Below are positions 34,818 through 43,855 of a stretch of DNA of 64,000 bases, piece by piece. Position numbers and translations under genes: made by a program. The DNA comes from UBA668 sp043740085 (lineage in GTDB: Bacteria > Actinomycetota > Acidimicrobiia > Acidimicrobiales > Ilumatobacteraceae), in assembly GCA_043740085.1 (NCBI GenBank), contig JAYUCY010000143.1:15713-79712 (forward strand), read 5' to 3'. How positions within the stretch are numbered: the first letter of the stretch is position 1; the number at the start of each line of letters is the position of its first letter. The notes under the pieces are model-generated. The model was not told the origin of the DNA and did not search any database. It saw only the letters and a list, made by a program, of their open reading frames with translations.

Positions 34818-35873
34818 ATGTCGAACTCCACACCTCCCGCTATCCAACTCGTCGGCCTGCGCAAGTCGTTCGGCGTCGGCGACCACGAGGTGGTTGCAGT
34901 CAGTTCGGTCGACCTGACCATCGAGGAAGGCGAGTTCTTCTCGCTGCTCGGCCCGTCGGGTAGCGGAAAGACCACTGTGTTGCGCATGATCGCCGGCTTC
35001 GAAAGCCCGACGGCAGGCGCAATCCTGCTGCAGGGTCGCGATGTCACCGGGCTCGCCCCGTTTGACCGCGACGTCAACACCGTCTTTCAGGACTACGCAC
35101 TGTTCCCGCACATGACCGTGCTACAGAACGTGGAGTACGGGCTGAAGGTGAAGAAGGTTGCCAAGACCGAGCGGCGCAAGCGGGCCAACGAGATGCTGGA
35201 GTCCGTTCGGCTGGGCGGCTTTGGTCATCGCAAGCCCAACCAGCTCAGCGGCGGCCAACGCCAGCGTGTCGCGTTGGCACGTGCACTCGTGAACCGACCA
35301 AAGGTGCTGCTGCTCGACGAGCCGTTGGGCGCACTCGACGCCAAGCTGCGTGAGGAGATGCAGGTTGAGTTGAAAGAGATTCAACGCGACGTGGGCATCA
35401 CCTTCGTGTTCGTCACCCACGACCAGGGAGAGGCGCTCAGCATGAGCAACCGCATCGCGGTGTTCAACGAGGGCCGCATCGAGCAGGTCGGCACGCCGCG
35501 CGAGATGTACGACAAGCCCGACACGTCGTTCGTGGCCGGCTTCGTCGGCATCAGTAACGTGCTATCGGCGGCGCTCTCGCGTGAGCTGATGGGTGTCGAG
35601 GCCGTGCACAGCGTTCGCCCCGAGCGCATCCGAGTCGTGCACGAAGTCTCATCCGATGGAGAGATCTCCGTCACCGGCGTCGTCAGCGACCTGCAGTACC
35701 TGGGTGCGGACAGTCGCATCCGCGTCGCGCTTCCGGGCGGCGAACACCTTCTCGCCAGCGTGCCGAGCGACGGGCTCGTTGGAGTTGCCATTGGCGGTCC
35801 TATCCGCCTGGCGTGGTCGCGATTTGCGGCCTACACAGTCGAAGCAACAACCACCTCTGAAGGGGGAAACTAA
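34818..35873 (+). CDS. ABC transporter ATP-binding protein, spermidine/putrescine type (PotA-like)
   Basis: ATPase of a MOI-type importer, 351 residues. Walker A GPSGSGKTTVLR, Q-loop FQDYALFPHMTVLQN, signature LSGGQRQRVALARAL, Walker B VLLLDEPLGALDAKL and switch His in VFVTHDQGEALSMS. The C-terminal 100 residues form a TOBE-like regulatory domain (SVRPERIRV). ATG 34818 starts the family-like sequence. It is the first gene of a four-gene operon; the stop overlaps the binding-protein ATG. Confidence 0.93.
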   Translation: MSNSTPPAIQLVGLRKSFGVGDHEVVAVSSVDLTIEEGEFFSLLGPSGSGKTTVLRMIAGFESPTAGAILLQGRDVTGLAPFDRDVNTVFQDYALFPHMTVLQNVEYGLKVKKVAKTERRKRANEMLESVRLGGFGHRKPNQLSGGQRQRVALARALVNRPKVLLLDEPLGALDAKLREEMQVELKEIQRDVGITFVFVTHDQGEALSMSNRIAVFNEGRIEQVGTPREMYDKPDTSFVAGFVGISNVLSAALSRELMGVEAVHSVRPERIRVVHEVSSDGEISVTGVVSDLQYLGADSRIRVALPGGEHLLASVPSDGLVGVAIGGPIRLAWSRFAAYTVEATTTSEGGN

Positions 35874-37171
35874 TGAGGACCACAAGAACCGCAATGGCGC
35901 TACTTGCGTCATTGTCGATCGTTGTCGCTGCATGCGGCAGCGACTCCAACGATACGGCTACCACCTCGGCCGACACGGCGGCCACCGAAACCACCACTGG
36001 CGACACGGCTGCGCCGGAAACTACGGTCGGTGAAACCACCGACACGGCAACACCCGACACCACCGGCGGCGCCGTCGACTACATGTGGACGCCCAACGCC
36101 GACCTGTTGGCCGGCGCCGAGGGTCAGCTCAATGTCGTGGCATGGGCCGGGTATGCAGAAGACGGCTCCACTGACCCCGCCTACGACTGGGTGACACCTT
36201 TTGAGAAGATGACCAGCTGCTCGGTCAACGTGAAGACCGGTGCCTCCAGTGACGAGATGGTGCAACTCATGCAGAGCGGCGAATACGACGGGGTCTCCGC
36301 CTCGGGTGATGCCACGCAGCGCCTCATCGCGGGCAACGAAGTCGTTGCTATCGACACGGCCGATTTCTCCAGCTACGCCGACATCTTCGAAGGCCTCAAG
36401 CTGCAGCCGTGGAACTCCGTCGACGGCACGCCGTACGGTATTCCTCACGGTCGTGGCGCCAACCTGTTGGTGTACAACACCGAGGCCTTCGCGGATGCCG
36501 CCCCGGATTCGTGGAGCGTCATGTTCGAGCCGGGCAGCCCGGCCGACGGTGCGATCTCGGTGTACGACAGCGCGATCTACATCGCTGACGCCGCCGTGTA
36601 CCTGATGGCCACGCAGCCCGACTTGGGGATCACCGACCCGTACGCGCTCGACCAGACTCAGTTCGACGCGGCGATTGCTCTGTTGAACGACCAGAAGGCT
36701 CTCACCAGCCAGTACTGGGGCGACTACACGGTGCAGCAGAGCTCGTTGGAGAACGGCGACGTACTGGCAGGCACCACCTGGCAGGTCATCGTCAACCTGG
36801 CGCAGGCCAACGGCGCCAAGATCGACGCAGTGAAGCCCGTCGAGGGTGCCACCGGCTGGTCGGACACCTGGATGCTGTCGGCAAAGGCCGCCAACCCCAA
36901 CTGCATGAAGCTGTGGATGGACTGGATTGCCTCGCCGTGGGCCAACTCGCAGGTGGCAGTGTGGTTCGGCGAAGCACCCAGTAACGCCAAGTCGTGCGAT
37001 CTCGATGGCATGGCCGAACACTGTGCGACCTTCCACGCGTCGGACGACGCCTACTGGGCAGACGTGTGGTACTGGACCACCGCCACCGAGACGTGCCTTG
37101 ACGGCCGCACCGACGTGACGTGTGTTCCCTACACCGATTGGGTGGATGCTTGGACCACACTCCGGTCCTGA
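35873..37171 (+). CDS. ABC transporter substrate-binding lipoprotein, PotD-like
   Basis: Exported solute-binding protein of 432 residues. The signal peptide ends in VVAACGSD (Cys near 21), and a long Thr/Ala-rich linker (about 25-65) precedes the SBP_bac_8-like body (LNVVAWAGYAEDG, SGEYDGVSASGDATQRLIAG, GIPHGRGANLLVYNTEAF). Polyamine or a similar cation is the likely ligand by family. The translation start overlaps the ATPase stop (TAATG), with AAGGGGG 6 nt upstream. A strong hairpin follows 13 bp after the stop. Confidence 0.92.
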   Translation: MRTTRTAMALLASLSIVVAACGSDSNDTATTSADTAATETTTGDTAAPETTVGETTDTATPDTTGGAVDYMWTPNADLLAGAEGQLNVVAWAGYAEDGSTDPAYDWVTPFEKMTSCSVNVKTGASSDEMVQLMQSGEYDGVSASGDATQRLIAGNEVVAIDTADFSSYADIFEGLKLQPWNSVDGTPYGIPHGRGANLLVYNTEAFADAAPDSWSVMFEPGSPADGAISVYDSAIYIADAAVYLMATQPDLGITDPYALDQTQFDAAIALLNDQKALTSQYWGDYTVQQSSLENGDVLAGTTWQVIVNLAQANGAKIDAVKPVEGATGWSDTWMLSAKAANPNCMKLWMDWIASPWANSQVAVWFGEAPSNAKSCDLDGMAEHCATFHASDDAYWADVWYWTTATETCLDGRTDVTCVPYTDWVDAWTTLRS

Positions 37172-38103
37172 CCGACACGAACGAGGGAGGGAAGGCCGAA
37201 GGGCCTTCCCTCCCGTTTCGTGGTGTCAATCGTGCCTTTCATGGGCGCCGCCGTCTCGGTGTCGCCAGCAGCCTCGGCCTGCCGCTGCTGTGGATGCTGG
37301 GGGTGTATGTCGGCTCACTGCTGCTGCTGATGGCCAGCTCGCTCTACGAGCTGGATTCCACGACGCAGAAGCCCAGCGACACGCTGACGTGGGCCAACCT
37401 CAGCGATGCGTTCACCAACTCCAGCGTGGTCTGGGTGATGGTGCGCACCACGATTTTGGCGTTGGCAGTCACAGTGATCTGTTTTCTCATCGCGTTGCCG
37501 GTGTCGTTTTTTATCTCCAAGATTGCATGGCGTCGCGCTCGGCGTGGCCTGGTGGTTGCCATGCTGATGCCGCTGTGGGCCGGCTACCTCGTCAAGGGTT
37601 ACGCCTGGCGCGCGATGGTCGCGCCCGCCGGCGGTCGATTTGCGGCCAGCGGCAAGGGTGGCGGGGGGTTCTTGGAGAGCACCTTCGGTTGGACGCCCGG
37701 CTACGGCCGCGCGGCTATCGTCATCACGCTCGTCTACTTCTGGTTGCCGTACATGGTGCTGCCCATCTACGCGGGTATCGAGCGCCTTTCGCCCTCGCTC
37801 TTCGATGCAGCTGGCGACCTTGGTGCCAAGCCATTCCGAACTTTTCGCTCGGTCATGTTGCCGCTGCTGCTGCCTGCTGTTGCGGCCGGCTCAATTTTCA
37901 CCTTCTCGCTGACCCTCGGCGACTACATCGTCCCCCAGCTGGTCAACAACGGCAAAGAGAAGTTCATGTTCGGCACGCTCATCAACAGCACCCTGGGCGC
38001 GCCCAACCAGCCGTTGGCGGCGGCCTACACGCTGTGGCCGCTGCTCATCGTTGTCCTCTATCTGTTCGCGATGAAGCGCCTCGGCGCATTTGAGAATCTC
38101 TGA
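37120..38103 (+). CDS. ABC transporter permease, PotB-like
   Basis: First permease of the polyamine-type importer. Conserved features begin near 37250 (RRLGVASSLGLPLLWMLGVY, first helix); the BPD_transp core has SVVWVMVRTTILALAVTVIC and the EAA-like loop DAAGDLGAKPFRTFRSVMLP. The start is uncertain. No ATG/GTG/TTG lies in frame after the binding-protein stop until an ATG inside helix 1. In-frame GTG 37120, TTG 37138 and TTG 37150 all lie inside the preceding gene and would place the 37185-37214 hairpin in coding sequence. A frameshift from the other-frame GTG/ATG at 37220-37241 is also possible. Confidence 0.8.
   Translation: MCSLHRLGGCLDHTPVLTDTNEGGKAEGPSLPFRGVNRAFHGRRRLGVASSLGLPLLWMLGVYVGSLLLLMASSLYELDSTTQKPSDTLTWANLSDAFTNSSVVWVMVRTTILALAVTVICFLIALPVSFFISKIAWRRARRGLVVAMLMPLWAGYLVKGYAWRAMVAPAGGRFAASGKGGGGFLESTFGWTPGYGRAAIVITLVYFWLPYMVLPIYAGIERLSPSLFDAAGDLGAKPFRTFRSVMLPLLLPAVAAGSIFTFSLTLGDYIVPQLVNNGKEKFMFGTLINSTLGAPNQPLAAAYTLWPLLIVVLYLFAMKRLGAFENL
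37185..37214 (+). terminator. Strong intra-operon hairpin (attenuator candidate)
   Basis: GGGAGGGAAGGCC (37185-37197) pairs perfectly with GGCCTTCCCTCCC (37202-37214) around a 4-nt loop, followed by GTTTCG. It lies 13 bp after the binding-protein stop. The tail has only three Ts, so partial termination or 3'-end stabilisation of the binding-protein message is more likely than full termination. Confidence 0.7.
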
Positions 38104-38924
38104 TGCGGCTGTCCCGGTTCTCGCGAGCGTCGCTGTGCGCGATGACGGTGCTGACGTTGGTGTTCCTGTATCTGCCGCTGCTGGTCGTTGCACGGCTGTC
38201 GTTCAATCCGCAGAAGTCGGTGTCGTGGCCGGGATGGTCGGGTTACACCACTTCTTGGTGGGGTAAGGCGTGGGAGGCGGACGGGCCGCGCGACGCTCTG
38301 GTGAATTCCTGCAAGGTGGCGTTTGCCTCGATGCTGATTGCGCTCGTGCTGGGCAGCCTCGCTGCCTTCGCAATGACCCGCTTCACGTTCTTCGGCAAGA
38401 CGTCGGTGTCGTTCCTGCTGGTGCTGCCGATTGCGCTTCCCGGCATCGTCACCGGTATTGCGCTGCAGAACACGTTCTCACGCACCGTCGATCTGGGGCT
38501 GGTTTCGTTCAAGGTCGGCTTCGGGTTCCACTCGCTGATCATTGCCCACGCCACCTTCTGCGTGGTGGTGGCGTATAACAACGTCGTGGCTCGCCTTCGC
38601 CGCTCGTCGCCCAATCTGTTGGAGGCCTCGGCCGACCTCGGTGCTCAAGGCACGCAGACCTTTCGTTACGTCACCTTTCCGCTGGTGCGTTCGGCGCTGG
38701 TGGCTGGCGGCATTTTGGCGTTCGCGCTCAGCTTCGACGAGATCGTGGTCACCACCTTCACCGCCGGCTCTGGCTTCGAGACGCTGCCGGTGTGGATCTA
38801 CGCCAACTTCAGCCGACCCAACAACGTGCCACTGGTCAACGTGATGGCCACGTGTGTGATGTTGGTCTCGATCCCGTTGGCGTGGCTGGCGCAGCGCCTC
38901 AGCGATGGCGGCGACGAAGCCTGA
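38103..38924 (+). CDS. ABC transporter permease, PotC-like
   Basis: Second permease of the importer, 273 residues with six predicted helices. LVFLYLPLLVVARLSFNPQK is the N-terminal helix, VNSCKVAFASMLIALVLGSL starts the BPD_transp domain, and the EAA loop is EASADLGAQGTQTFRYVTFP. FDEIVVTTFTAG is typical of PotC. The ATG overlaps the upstream stop by 1 nt. It ends the operon; ftsY starts 35 bp later on the same strand. Confidence 0.94.
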   Translation: MRLSRFSRASLCAMTVLTLVFLYLPLLVVARLSFNPQKSVSWPGWSGYTTSWWGKAWEADGPRDALVNSCKVAFASMLIALVLGSLAAFAMTRFTFFGKTSVSFLLVLPIALPGIVTGIALQNTFSRTVDLGLVSFKVGFGFHSLIIAHATFCVVVAYNNVVARLRRSSPNLLEASADLGAQGTQTFRYVTFPLVRSALVAGGILAFALSFDEIVVTTFTAGSGFETLPVWIYANFSRPNNVPLVNVMATCVMLVSIPLAWLAQRLSDGGDEA

Positions 38925-38959
38925 GCGTCGGGAGGCGAGACGGGTAGCGTGACGGCGCC

Positions 38960-40129
38960 ATGTTGTGGATCTATTTCGTACTCATCGTCGCCGTCCTGGT
39001 CTTTGGCTTCGGCGTTGTCCTCGTCAATCGCCGCCGGTCGGCAGCTCCGGCGGCACCGGTTCGCCCGACGCTCTCACCGAAACCAACACCAACACCTACT
39101 CCGACACCAGTCCCGATCGAGGCCGGCACCGACGCCGAGGTCGTCGAGTACGACGCGGTTGTTGAAGACGACGGGGTTGTTGAAGACGACTTGGTTGACG
39201 ACGTGCAGGAGTTCGAGCGACCCAACTTCCGATCGCGAATGTCGAAGGCCCGGTCTGCTTTCACCGGCGCGCTGCTGGGCATCGCCGGGCGTACGGGCAT
39301 CACGAACGAGACATGGGACGACTTGGAAGAAGCACTGCTGCGCGCCGACGTTGGAGTACGTGTCACTGACGAGTTGTTGGGCGGCCTGCGGGCTCGGGTG
39401 AAGGCCAAGGAGATCACGGGGCCGGGCCAGCTGTTGACGGCATTGCAGGTGGAGATGACGTCGCGCCTGGATGGCGCCGACCGCTCGCTGCACCTCGAGC
39501 CAGGTGAGCCTGACAGCCCCAATGTATGGCTGTTTGTCGGCGTCAACGGCGTGGGCAAGACCACCACCATCGGCAAAGTCTCGGCCCTGCAACGCGAAGC
39601 GGGCGTGAGCGTGTTGATGGCTGCGGGCGACACATTCCGTGCCGCCGCCGCCGAGCAGCTCACCACCTGGGCCGAACGCAGCGGTGCAGAAATCGTGCGC
39701 GGCAACGAAGGCGGCGACCCCAGTGCGGTTATCTTTGACGCGATCGAGCGGGCTGGTGCACGCGGCATTCAGCTCGTGCTGGCTGACACCGCCGGCCGGC
39801 TGCACACCAAGACCAACCTGATGGACGAGCTGCGCAAGGTGCGCCGCGTTGCTGCCAAAGGCAAGGGTCGCGTTACTGAGGTGCTGCTGGTCATCGATGC
39901 CACCACCGGCCAAAATGGCCTCACGCAGGCACGCGAGTTTGGTGATGCAACCGACGTCACGGGCGTGGTGCTGACCAAGCTGGACGGCTCTGCGAAGGGT
40001 GGCATTGTGTTCGCAATCGAAACCGAGTTGGGTTTGCCGGTGAAGCTGGTGGGCCTCGGTGAGACCATCGGTGACCTGGTTCCCTTCGAACCCAGCGAGT
40101 TCGTGGAGGCGCTCGTCAGCCTCGACTGA
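38960..40129 (+). CDS. ftsY: Signal recognition particle receptor FtsY
   Basis: Membrane-docking GTPase for co-translational targeting, 389 residues. An N-terminal membrane helix (about 2-22) is followed by a Pro/Thr and acidic region (to about 90), then the NG domain: GVNGVGKTTTIGK (about 193), AGDTFRAAAAEQL, LADTAGRLHTK, VLTKLDGSAKGG. Actinobacterial FtsY often carries such a helix. In many relatives it follows smc directly; here an ABC operon intervenes. Confidence 0.96.
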   Translation: MLWIYFVLIVAVLVFGFGVVLVNRRRSAAPAAPVRPTLSPKPTPTPTPTPVPIEAGTDAEVVEYDAVVEDDGVVEDDLVDDVQEFERPNFRSRMSKARSAFTGALLGIAGRTGITNETWDDLEEALLRADVGVRVTDELLGGLRARVKAKEITGPGQLLTALQVEMTSRLDGADRSLHLEPGEPDSPNVWLFVGVNGVGKTTTIGKVSALQREAGVSVLMAAGDTFRAAAAEQLTTWAERSGAEIVRGNEGGDPSAVIFDAIERAGARGIQLVLADTAGRLHTKTNLMDELRKVRRVAAKGKGRVTEVLLVIDATTGQNGLTQAREFGDATDVTGVVLTKLDGSAKGGIVFAIETELGLPVKLVGLGETIGDLVPFEPSEFVEALVSLD

Positions 40130-40230
40130 AATTTTTGGAACCGGGCGATAGCTCGCATCGTCGAACGAAGTGAATGACGTGCACCGCACAGGTGCCGGCC
40201 CTCCATCCGCACCGAGAAGGAACCATCACC

Positions 40231-41724
40231 ATGCTTCGCTCACGCCGCTTTGCCTTCGCCGCCGCTGCCCTCCTTGTTGGCCTCTCTGCGTGTGGCGATT
40301 CCAGCTCGCGGACCGTCGCGGGCAACTCGCCCGTGGTCATCCAGTTGGGCGAGTCGCCCTCGACCGGTGGAGGCGCCCAGGCTGCGACGGCCGACAAGAT
40401 GATGGCGCCGATGCAGGACATCACGTTTGTGTTCGACGGTGACGCTTCGCAGCTTGGCGCAGCCGGCCCGGCGTGGACATTGCCCGGTGGCGGAACACCC
40501 GATGCCGCTCGCGTTGCCAAGCTGGCTGAGCTGCTTGGGGTGAAGGGCGAACTACGTGAGGTGCCCGCCGACCAGGGTGGTGGCTGGATGATCGGCGCTG
40601 CCGACTACAGCACGGCCACATTGACGGTGAGTACGGATGGCATGTTGAGCTGGTGGTTCAACCCCGCTCCGTCCACCGTGGCGAGTTCGATCGAGTGCGT
40701 GTATGTCGACCCCGCCGTCGATGTCGTGGTGCTCGACACTGACGCAGTCGCCACGACGGCTGTTGATCCCGCAGCGGCATCGACCGACGCGGCGACCACG
40801 GTTGGCGGCGACGCAGTTGTCGCGCCACCGGAGGGCGGCTGCGCTGCGCCCGTGCCACCCACCAACGTTCCCGACACGGCCACTGCCGAAGCGAAGGCCA
40901 AGCAGCTCTTCGCCGACATGGGCTACGACAACGCCAGCTACGACTTCGAGATCTATGCAGACGAATGGGGCGCCAACGTCACTGCGTACCTGCTGCTGGA
41001 CGGCATGCGCAGCCCGATCTCGCTGTCCTTCGGCTACGGCGCCGAGGGAGTGGTGACCTGGGCTTCGGGTTCGCTGGCGATACCGTTGCCGGCGGGGGAG
41101 TACCCGCTGGTTGGAGCTGACGGCGGCGTGGCGCGCCTGAACGATGAGACCGGTCAGTGGGGCGGCTACTGGGGTGGGCCGATGGCCATGTCTCGCATGG
41201 AGGGCGGTGGCACCGCGGAGGTCTCGACCGCATCGGCTGGCTCGGCGGTCGCTCCTGTTGCTGTCTCCGACACGGCCGAGCCCATCTCCGTTTCGCTGAC
41301 CGGCGTCAAGATGGGCCTGACAATGATCTGGGCTGCCGACAACACCATCTGGCTGCTGCCGGCCTATGAATTCAGCGCCGCTGACGGCGGCCAATACACC
41401 GTCATCGCTGTCGACGACAGCTTCATTCAGCTGCCGGCCCCGTACCCCACCGAAACCATGCCCGTCGACTCGATGCCCGTCCCAACCAGCCCCGACACTG
41501 TTGCGACCGTCGTGAACAGCCAGGCCGCTGCCGAAGCAGTCGGCAACACGATCGTCGGCCTGCCCCTTGCCGAGGCCATCGCGAGCGCCGAGGCTGCCGG
41601 GTTCACCGTGCGAGTCACCACGCTCGACGGGATCAATCAGGCAATCACCTTCGACCTGCGCACCGATCGGCTGAACGTGTCGGTGGAGAACGGCGTCGTG
41701 ACGGGCATCGACAGCATCGGCTGA
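40231..41724 (+). CDS. Lipoprotein with C-terminal I78-inhibitor-like segment
   Basis: Exported 497-residue lipoprotein: signal ending in GLSACGD (Cys near 21), then a domain of about 150 residues, a Thr/Ala/Val spacer, and a second domain of about 200 residues. The last 60 residues (IVGLPLAEAIASAEAAGFTV, then DRLNVSVENGVVTGID) resemble potato-inhibitor-like I78 peptidase inhibitors. The rest is not recognised. The ATG is preceded by AGAAGGA. It sits between ftsY and ffh, but no SRP role is evident. Confidence 0.7.
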   Translation: MLRSRRFAFAAAALLVGLSACGDSSSRTVAGNSPVVIQLGESPSTGGGAQAATADKMMAPMQDITFVFDGDASQLGAAGPAWTLPGGGTPDAARVAKLAELLGVKGELREVPADQGGGWMIGAADYSTATLTVSTDGMLSWWFNPAPSTVASSIECVYVDPAVDVVVLDTDAVATTAVDPAAASTDAATTVGGDAVVAPPEGGCAAPVPPTNVPDTATAEAKAKQLFADMGYDNASYDFEIYADEWGANVTAYLLLDGMRSPISLSFGYGAEGVVTWASGSLAIPLPAGEYPLVGADGGVARLNDETGQWGGYWGGPMAMSRMEGGGTAEVSTASAGSAVAPVAVSDTAEPISVSLTGVKMGLTMIWAADNTIWLLPAYEFSAADGGQYTVIAVDDSFIQLPAPYPTETMPVDSMPVPTSPDTVATVVNSQAAAEAVGNTIVGLPLAEAIASAEAAGFTVRVTTLDGINQAITFDLRTDRLNVSVENGVVTGIDSIG

Positions 41725-41754
41725 CGCATCCGCCCGGATAGCGTTTCGCCTCGC

Positions 41755-43200
41755 ATGTTTGATTCCCTGTCCTCCCGCCTCGAAGTCATCGTCAAGCGGT
41801 TGCGCGGCAAAGGCCGACTGACCGAGGCCGATGTCGACGAGATGCTGAAAGAGATCCGTACTGCGCTGCTGGAGGCCGACGTCAACGTCGGCGTCGTGCG
41901 CAACGTGGTCGCCCGCATCCGCGAACAGGCGGTGGGTAGCCGCGTCAGCGAAGCGCTGGATCCCAGCCAGCAGGTCATCAAGATCGTCAACGCCGAGCTC
42001 ACTGCGATGCTCGGTGGTGAGACGCTGAAGATCGCGTACGCCTCGCGCCCGCCCACCGTCATCTTGATGGCGGGTCTGCAGGGCTCGGGTAAGACCACCA
42101 ACTCGGCCAAATTGGCCCGCTGGTTCAAGAGCCAGGGCCGCCAGCCATTGCTCGTGGGCGCCGACCTTCAGCGTCCCGCCGCCGTCGAGCAGCTGCGCAC
42201 ACTCGGCCGCCAGATCGACGTGCCGGTGTTCAGCGAGCCCGGCGACCCGGTCTCCACCGCCCGGCGCGGTCTGGAGGAGGCGCGTCGCCTCGGGCGCGAC
42301 GTGCTCATCGTCGACACTGCCGGACGCTTGTCCATCGACGCCGAGTTGATGGAAGAGATCCGCCAGATCTCGCAGGCCGTGCAGCCCGACTACACGTTCC
42401 TGGTCATCGATGCCATGACCGGCCAGGACGCAGTTGGCGTGGCCGAGGCGTTCCACGCCACGCTCGCCATCGACGGCGTGATCATGTCGAAAATGGACGG
42501 CGACGCTCGCGGTGGTGCAGCGCTCAGCGTCAAGGAAGTCATCGGCCGCCCGATCGCGTTCGCCAGTACCGGTGAGAAGCTCAGCGAGTTCGAGCAGTTC
42601 CACCCAGACCGTATGGCCGGGCGCATCTTGGGCATGGGCGACATGCTCACCCTCATCGAGCAGGCCGAGCAGGCCTTCGAGAAGGACCAGGCGGAGGCCG
42701 CGGCCACCAAGCTGATGGAAGGCGAGTTCACGCTCGACGACTTCCTCGACCAGATGCAGGCCCTCAAGAAGATGGGCCCGCTGGGCAACCTGATGGGCAT
42801 GATGCCTGGCGTGCCCAAGGAGCTGAAGGGCGCCGAGATTGGTGACGACCAGCTCAAGCCGATCGAGGCAATCATTCGCAGTATGACGCCGCTGGAGCGC
42901 CGCAAGCCGGAGCTGATCAACGGCAGCCGACGCACGCGCATCGCAATGGGCAGCGGTACCAGCGTCGGCGACGTCAACCGCCTGGTGAAGCAGTTCGGCG
43001 AGATGCAAAAGATGATGAAGCGGATGGGTGCAATGAGCGGCGGCCGGCCCGGCAAGAAGGGCAAGAAGGGCAAGCCCGGCCGCGGTTTCCCCGGTATGCC
43101 TGGCGGCATGGGCGCAATGCCGGGCATGCCAGGTGGCGGAATGCCTGGGTTTCCCCCTGGAATGGGTGGGGCGCCGGGTGGCTTCCCCAACTTCAATTGA
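41755..43200 (+). CDS. ffh: Signal recognition particle protein Ffh
   Basis: SRP54 GTPase, 481 residues. The N domain begins MFDSLSSRLEVIVKRLRGKG. G domain: GLQGSGKTTNSAKLA (about 108), VDTAGRLSID, SKMDGDARGGAAL. The M domain (from about 325) binds SRP RNA and signal peptides and ends in a Met/Gly/Pro-rich tail. It heads the rpsP-khpA-rimM-trmD-rplS string, 64 bp from rpsP. Confidence 0.97.
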   Translation: MFDSLSSRLEVIVKRLRGKGRLTEADVDEMLKEIRTALLEADVNVGVVRNVVARIREQAVGSRVSEALDPSQQVIKIVNAELTAMLGGETLKIAYASRPPTVILMAGLQGSGKTTNSAKLARWFKSQGRQPLLVGADLQRPAAVEQLRTLGRQIDVPVFSEPGDPVSTARRGLEEARRLGRDVLIVDTAGRLSIDAELMEEIRQISQAVQPDYTFLVIDAMTGQDAVGVAEAFHATLAIDGVIMSKMDGDARGGAALSVKEVIGRPIAFASTGEKLSEFEQFHPDRMAGRILGMGDMLTLIEQAEQAFEKDQAEAAATKLMEGEFTLDDFLDQMQALKKMGPLGNLMGMMPGVPKELKGAEIGDDQLKPIEAIIRSMTPLERRKPELINGSRRTRIAMGSGTSVGDVNRLVKQFGEMQKMMKRMGAMSGGRPGKKGKKGKPGRGFPGMPGGMGAMPGMPGGGMPGFPPGMGGAPGGFPNFN

Positions 43201-43264
43201 TAGCCTTACGCAGTTCGTATTTCGACGTCGTCAACGTTTTTTCGTTAGGGAGCACTGAAGTCGC

Positions 43265-43537
43265 ATGGCAGTAAAGCTGCGTCTCACTCGGGTCGGCAAG
43301 ACCAAGCAACCGCAGTACCGCATCGTGGCGGCTGATAGCCGTTCGCCTCGCGACGGTCGGTTCATCCAGATCGTGGGCACCTACAACCCCCGCACCGACC
43401 CTTCGTCGCTCACTGTTGACAACGCCAAGGCCGTCAAGTGGCTGATGGACGGCGCACAGCCGACCGAGCGGGTCAAGAAGCTGCTCGAGATCTCGGGCGC
43501 ATGGGCCGAGTTCGGCACCGCTCGCGCGGCGAAGTAA
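43265..43537 (+). CDS. rpsP: 30S ribosomal protein S16
   Basis: Small-subunit ribosomal protein of 90 residues. MAVKLRLTRVGKTKQPQYRI and RDGRFIQIVGTYNPRTDP are diagnostic. The ATG follows an AGGGAG-containing leader. First of the rpsP-khpA-rimM run. Confidence 0.97.
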   Translation: MAVKLRLTRVGKTKQPQYRIVAADSRSPRDGRFIQIVGTYNPRTDPSSLTVDNAKAVKWLMDGAQPTERVKKLLEISGAWAEFGTARAAK

Positions 43538-43545
43538 CCCCACTC

Positions 43546-43833
43546 ATGTCTGACGTTGTGACCGACTTGGTGACCGAGGATCAGCCTGTTCTGGCGCCCA
43601 CCGCGACTGCGGTGCTCACGCATGTCGTTCGCTCCATCGTCGACGACCCATCGTTGGTCATCGTCGAGGGTGCGGAAGGCCGTGGCCGGGTTCGCCTCGA
43701 AGTTCGCGTTGGCCCGGGCGACCTTGGCCGCGTGATTGGCCGTCGTGGCCGTACTGCGCAGAGCATTCGCACTGTGGTGCGCGCTGCCGCCACCCGCGAC
43801 GACGTCGAAGTCGACGTCGATTTCGCTGACTGA
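43546..43833 (+). CDS. khpA: KH-domain RNA-binding protein KhpA
   Basis: Small RNA chaperone-like protein of 95 residues. The KH fold carries the GXXG loop in VIGRRGRTAQSIRTVV. It lies 8 bp after rpsP and 22 bp before rimM, the usual position of KhpA, which pairs with KhpB in RNA binding in other bacteria. ATG 43546 is chosen; the frame extends upstream into rpsP without conserved residues. Confidence 0.94.
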   Translation: MSDVVTDLVTEDQPVLAPTATAVLTHVVRSIVDDPSLVIVEGAEGRGRVRLEVRVGPGDLGRVIGRRGRTAQSIRTVVRAAATRDDVEVDVDFAD

Positions 43834-43855
43834 GCCACCGGCTCGGCTGGCAGCC

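Noticed and set aside
37241..37340. ATG at 37241 as the true permease start
   Set aside because: It is in a different frame from the permease and meets a stop within about 35 codons; usable only if a frameshift is proven.
40552..43008. Very long minus-strand open frame opposite the lipoprotein and ffh
   Set aside because: Shadow frame caused by high-GC codon bias; no domains, Arg/His-rich, and opposite a certain ffh gene.
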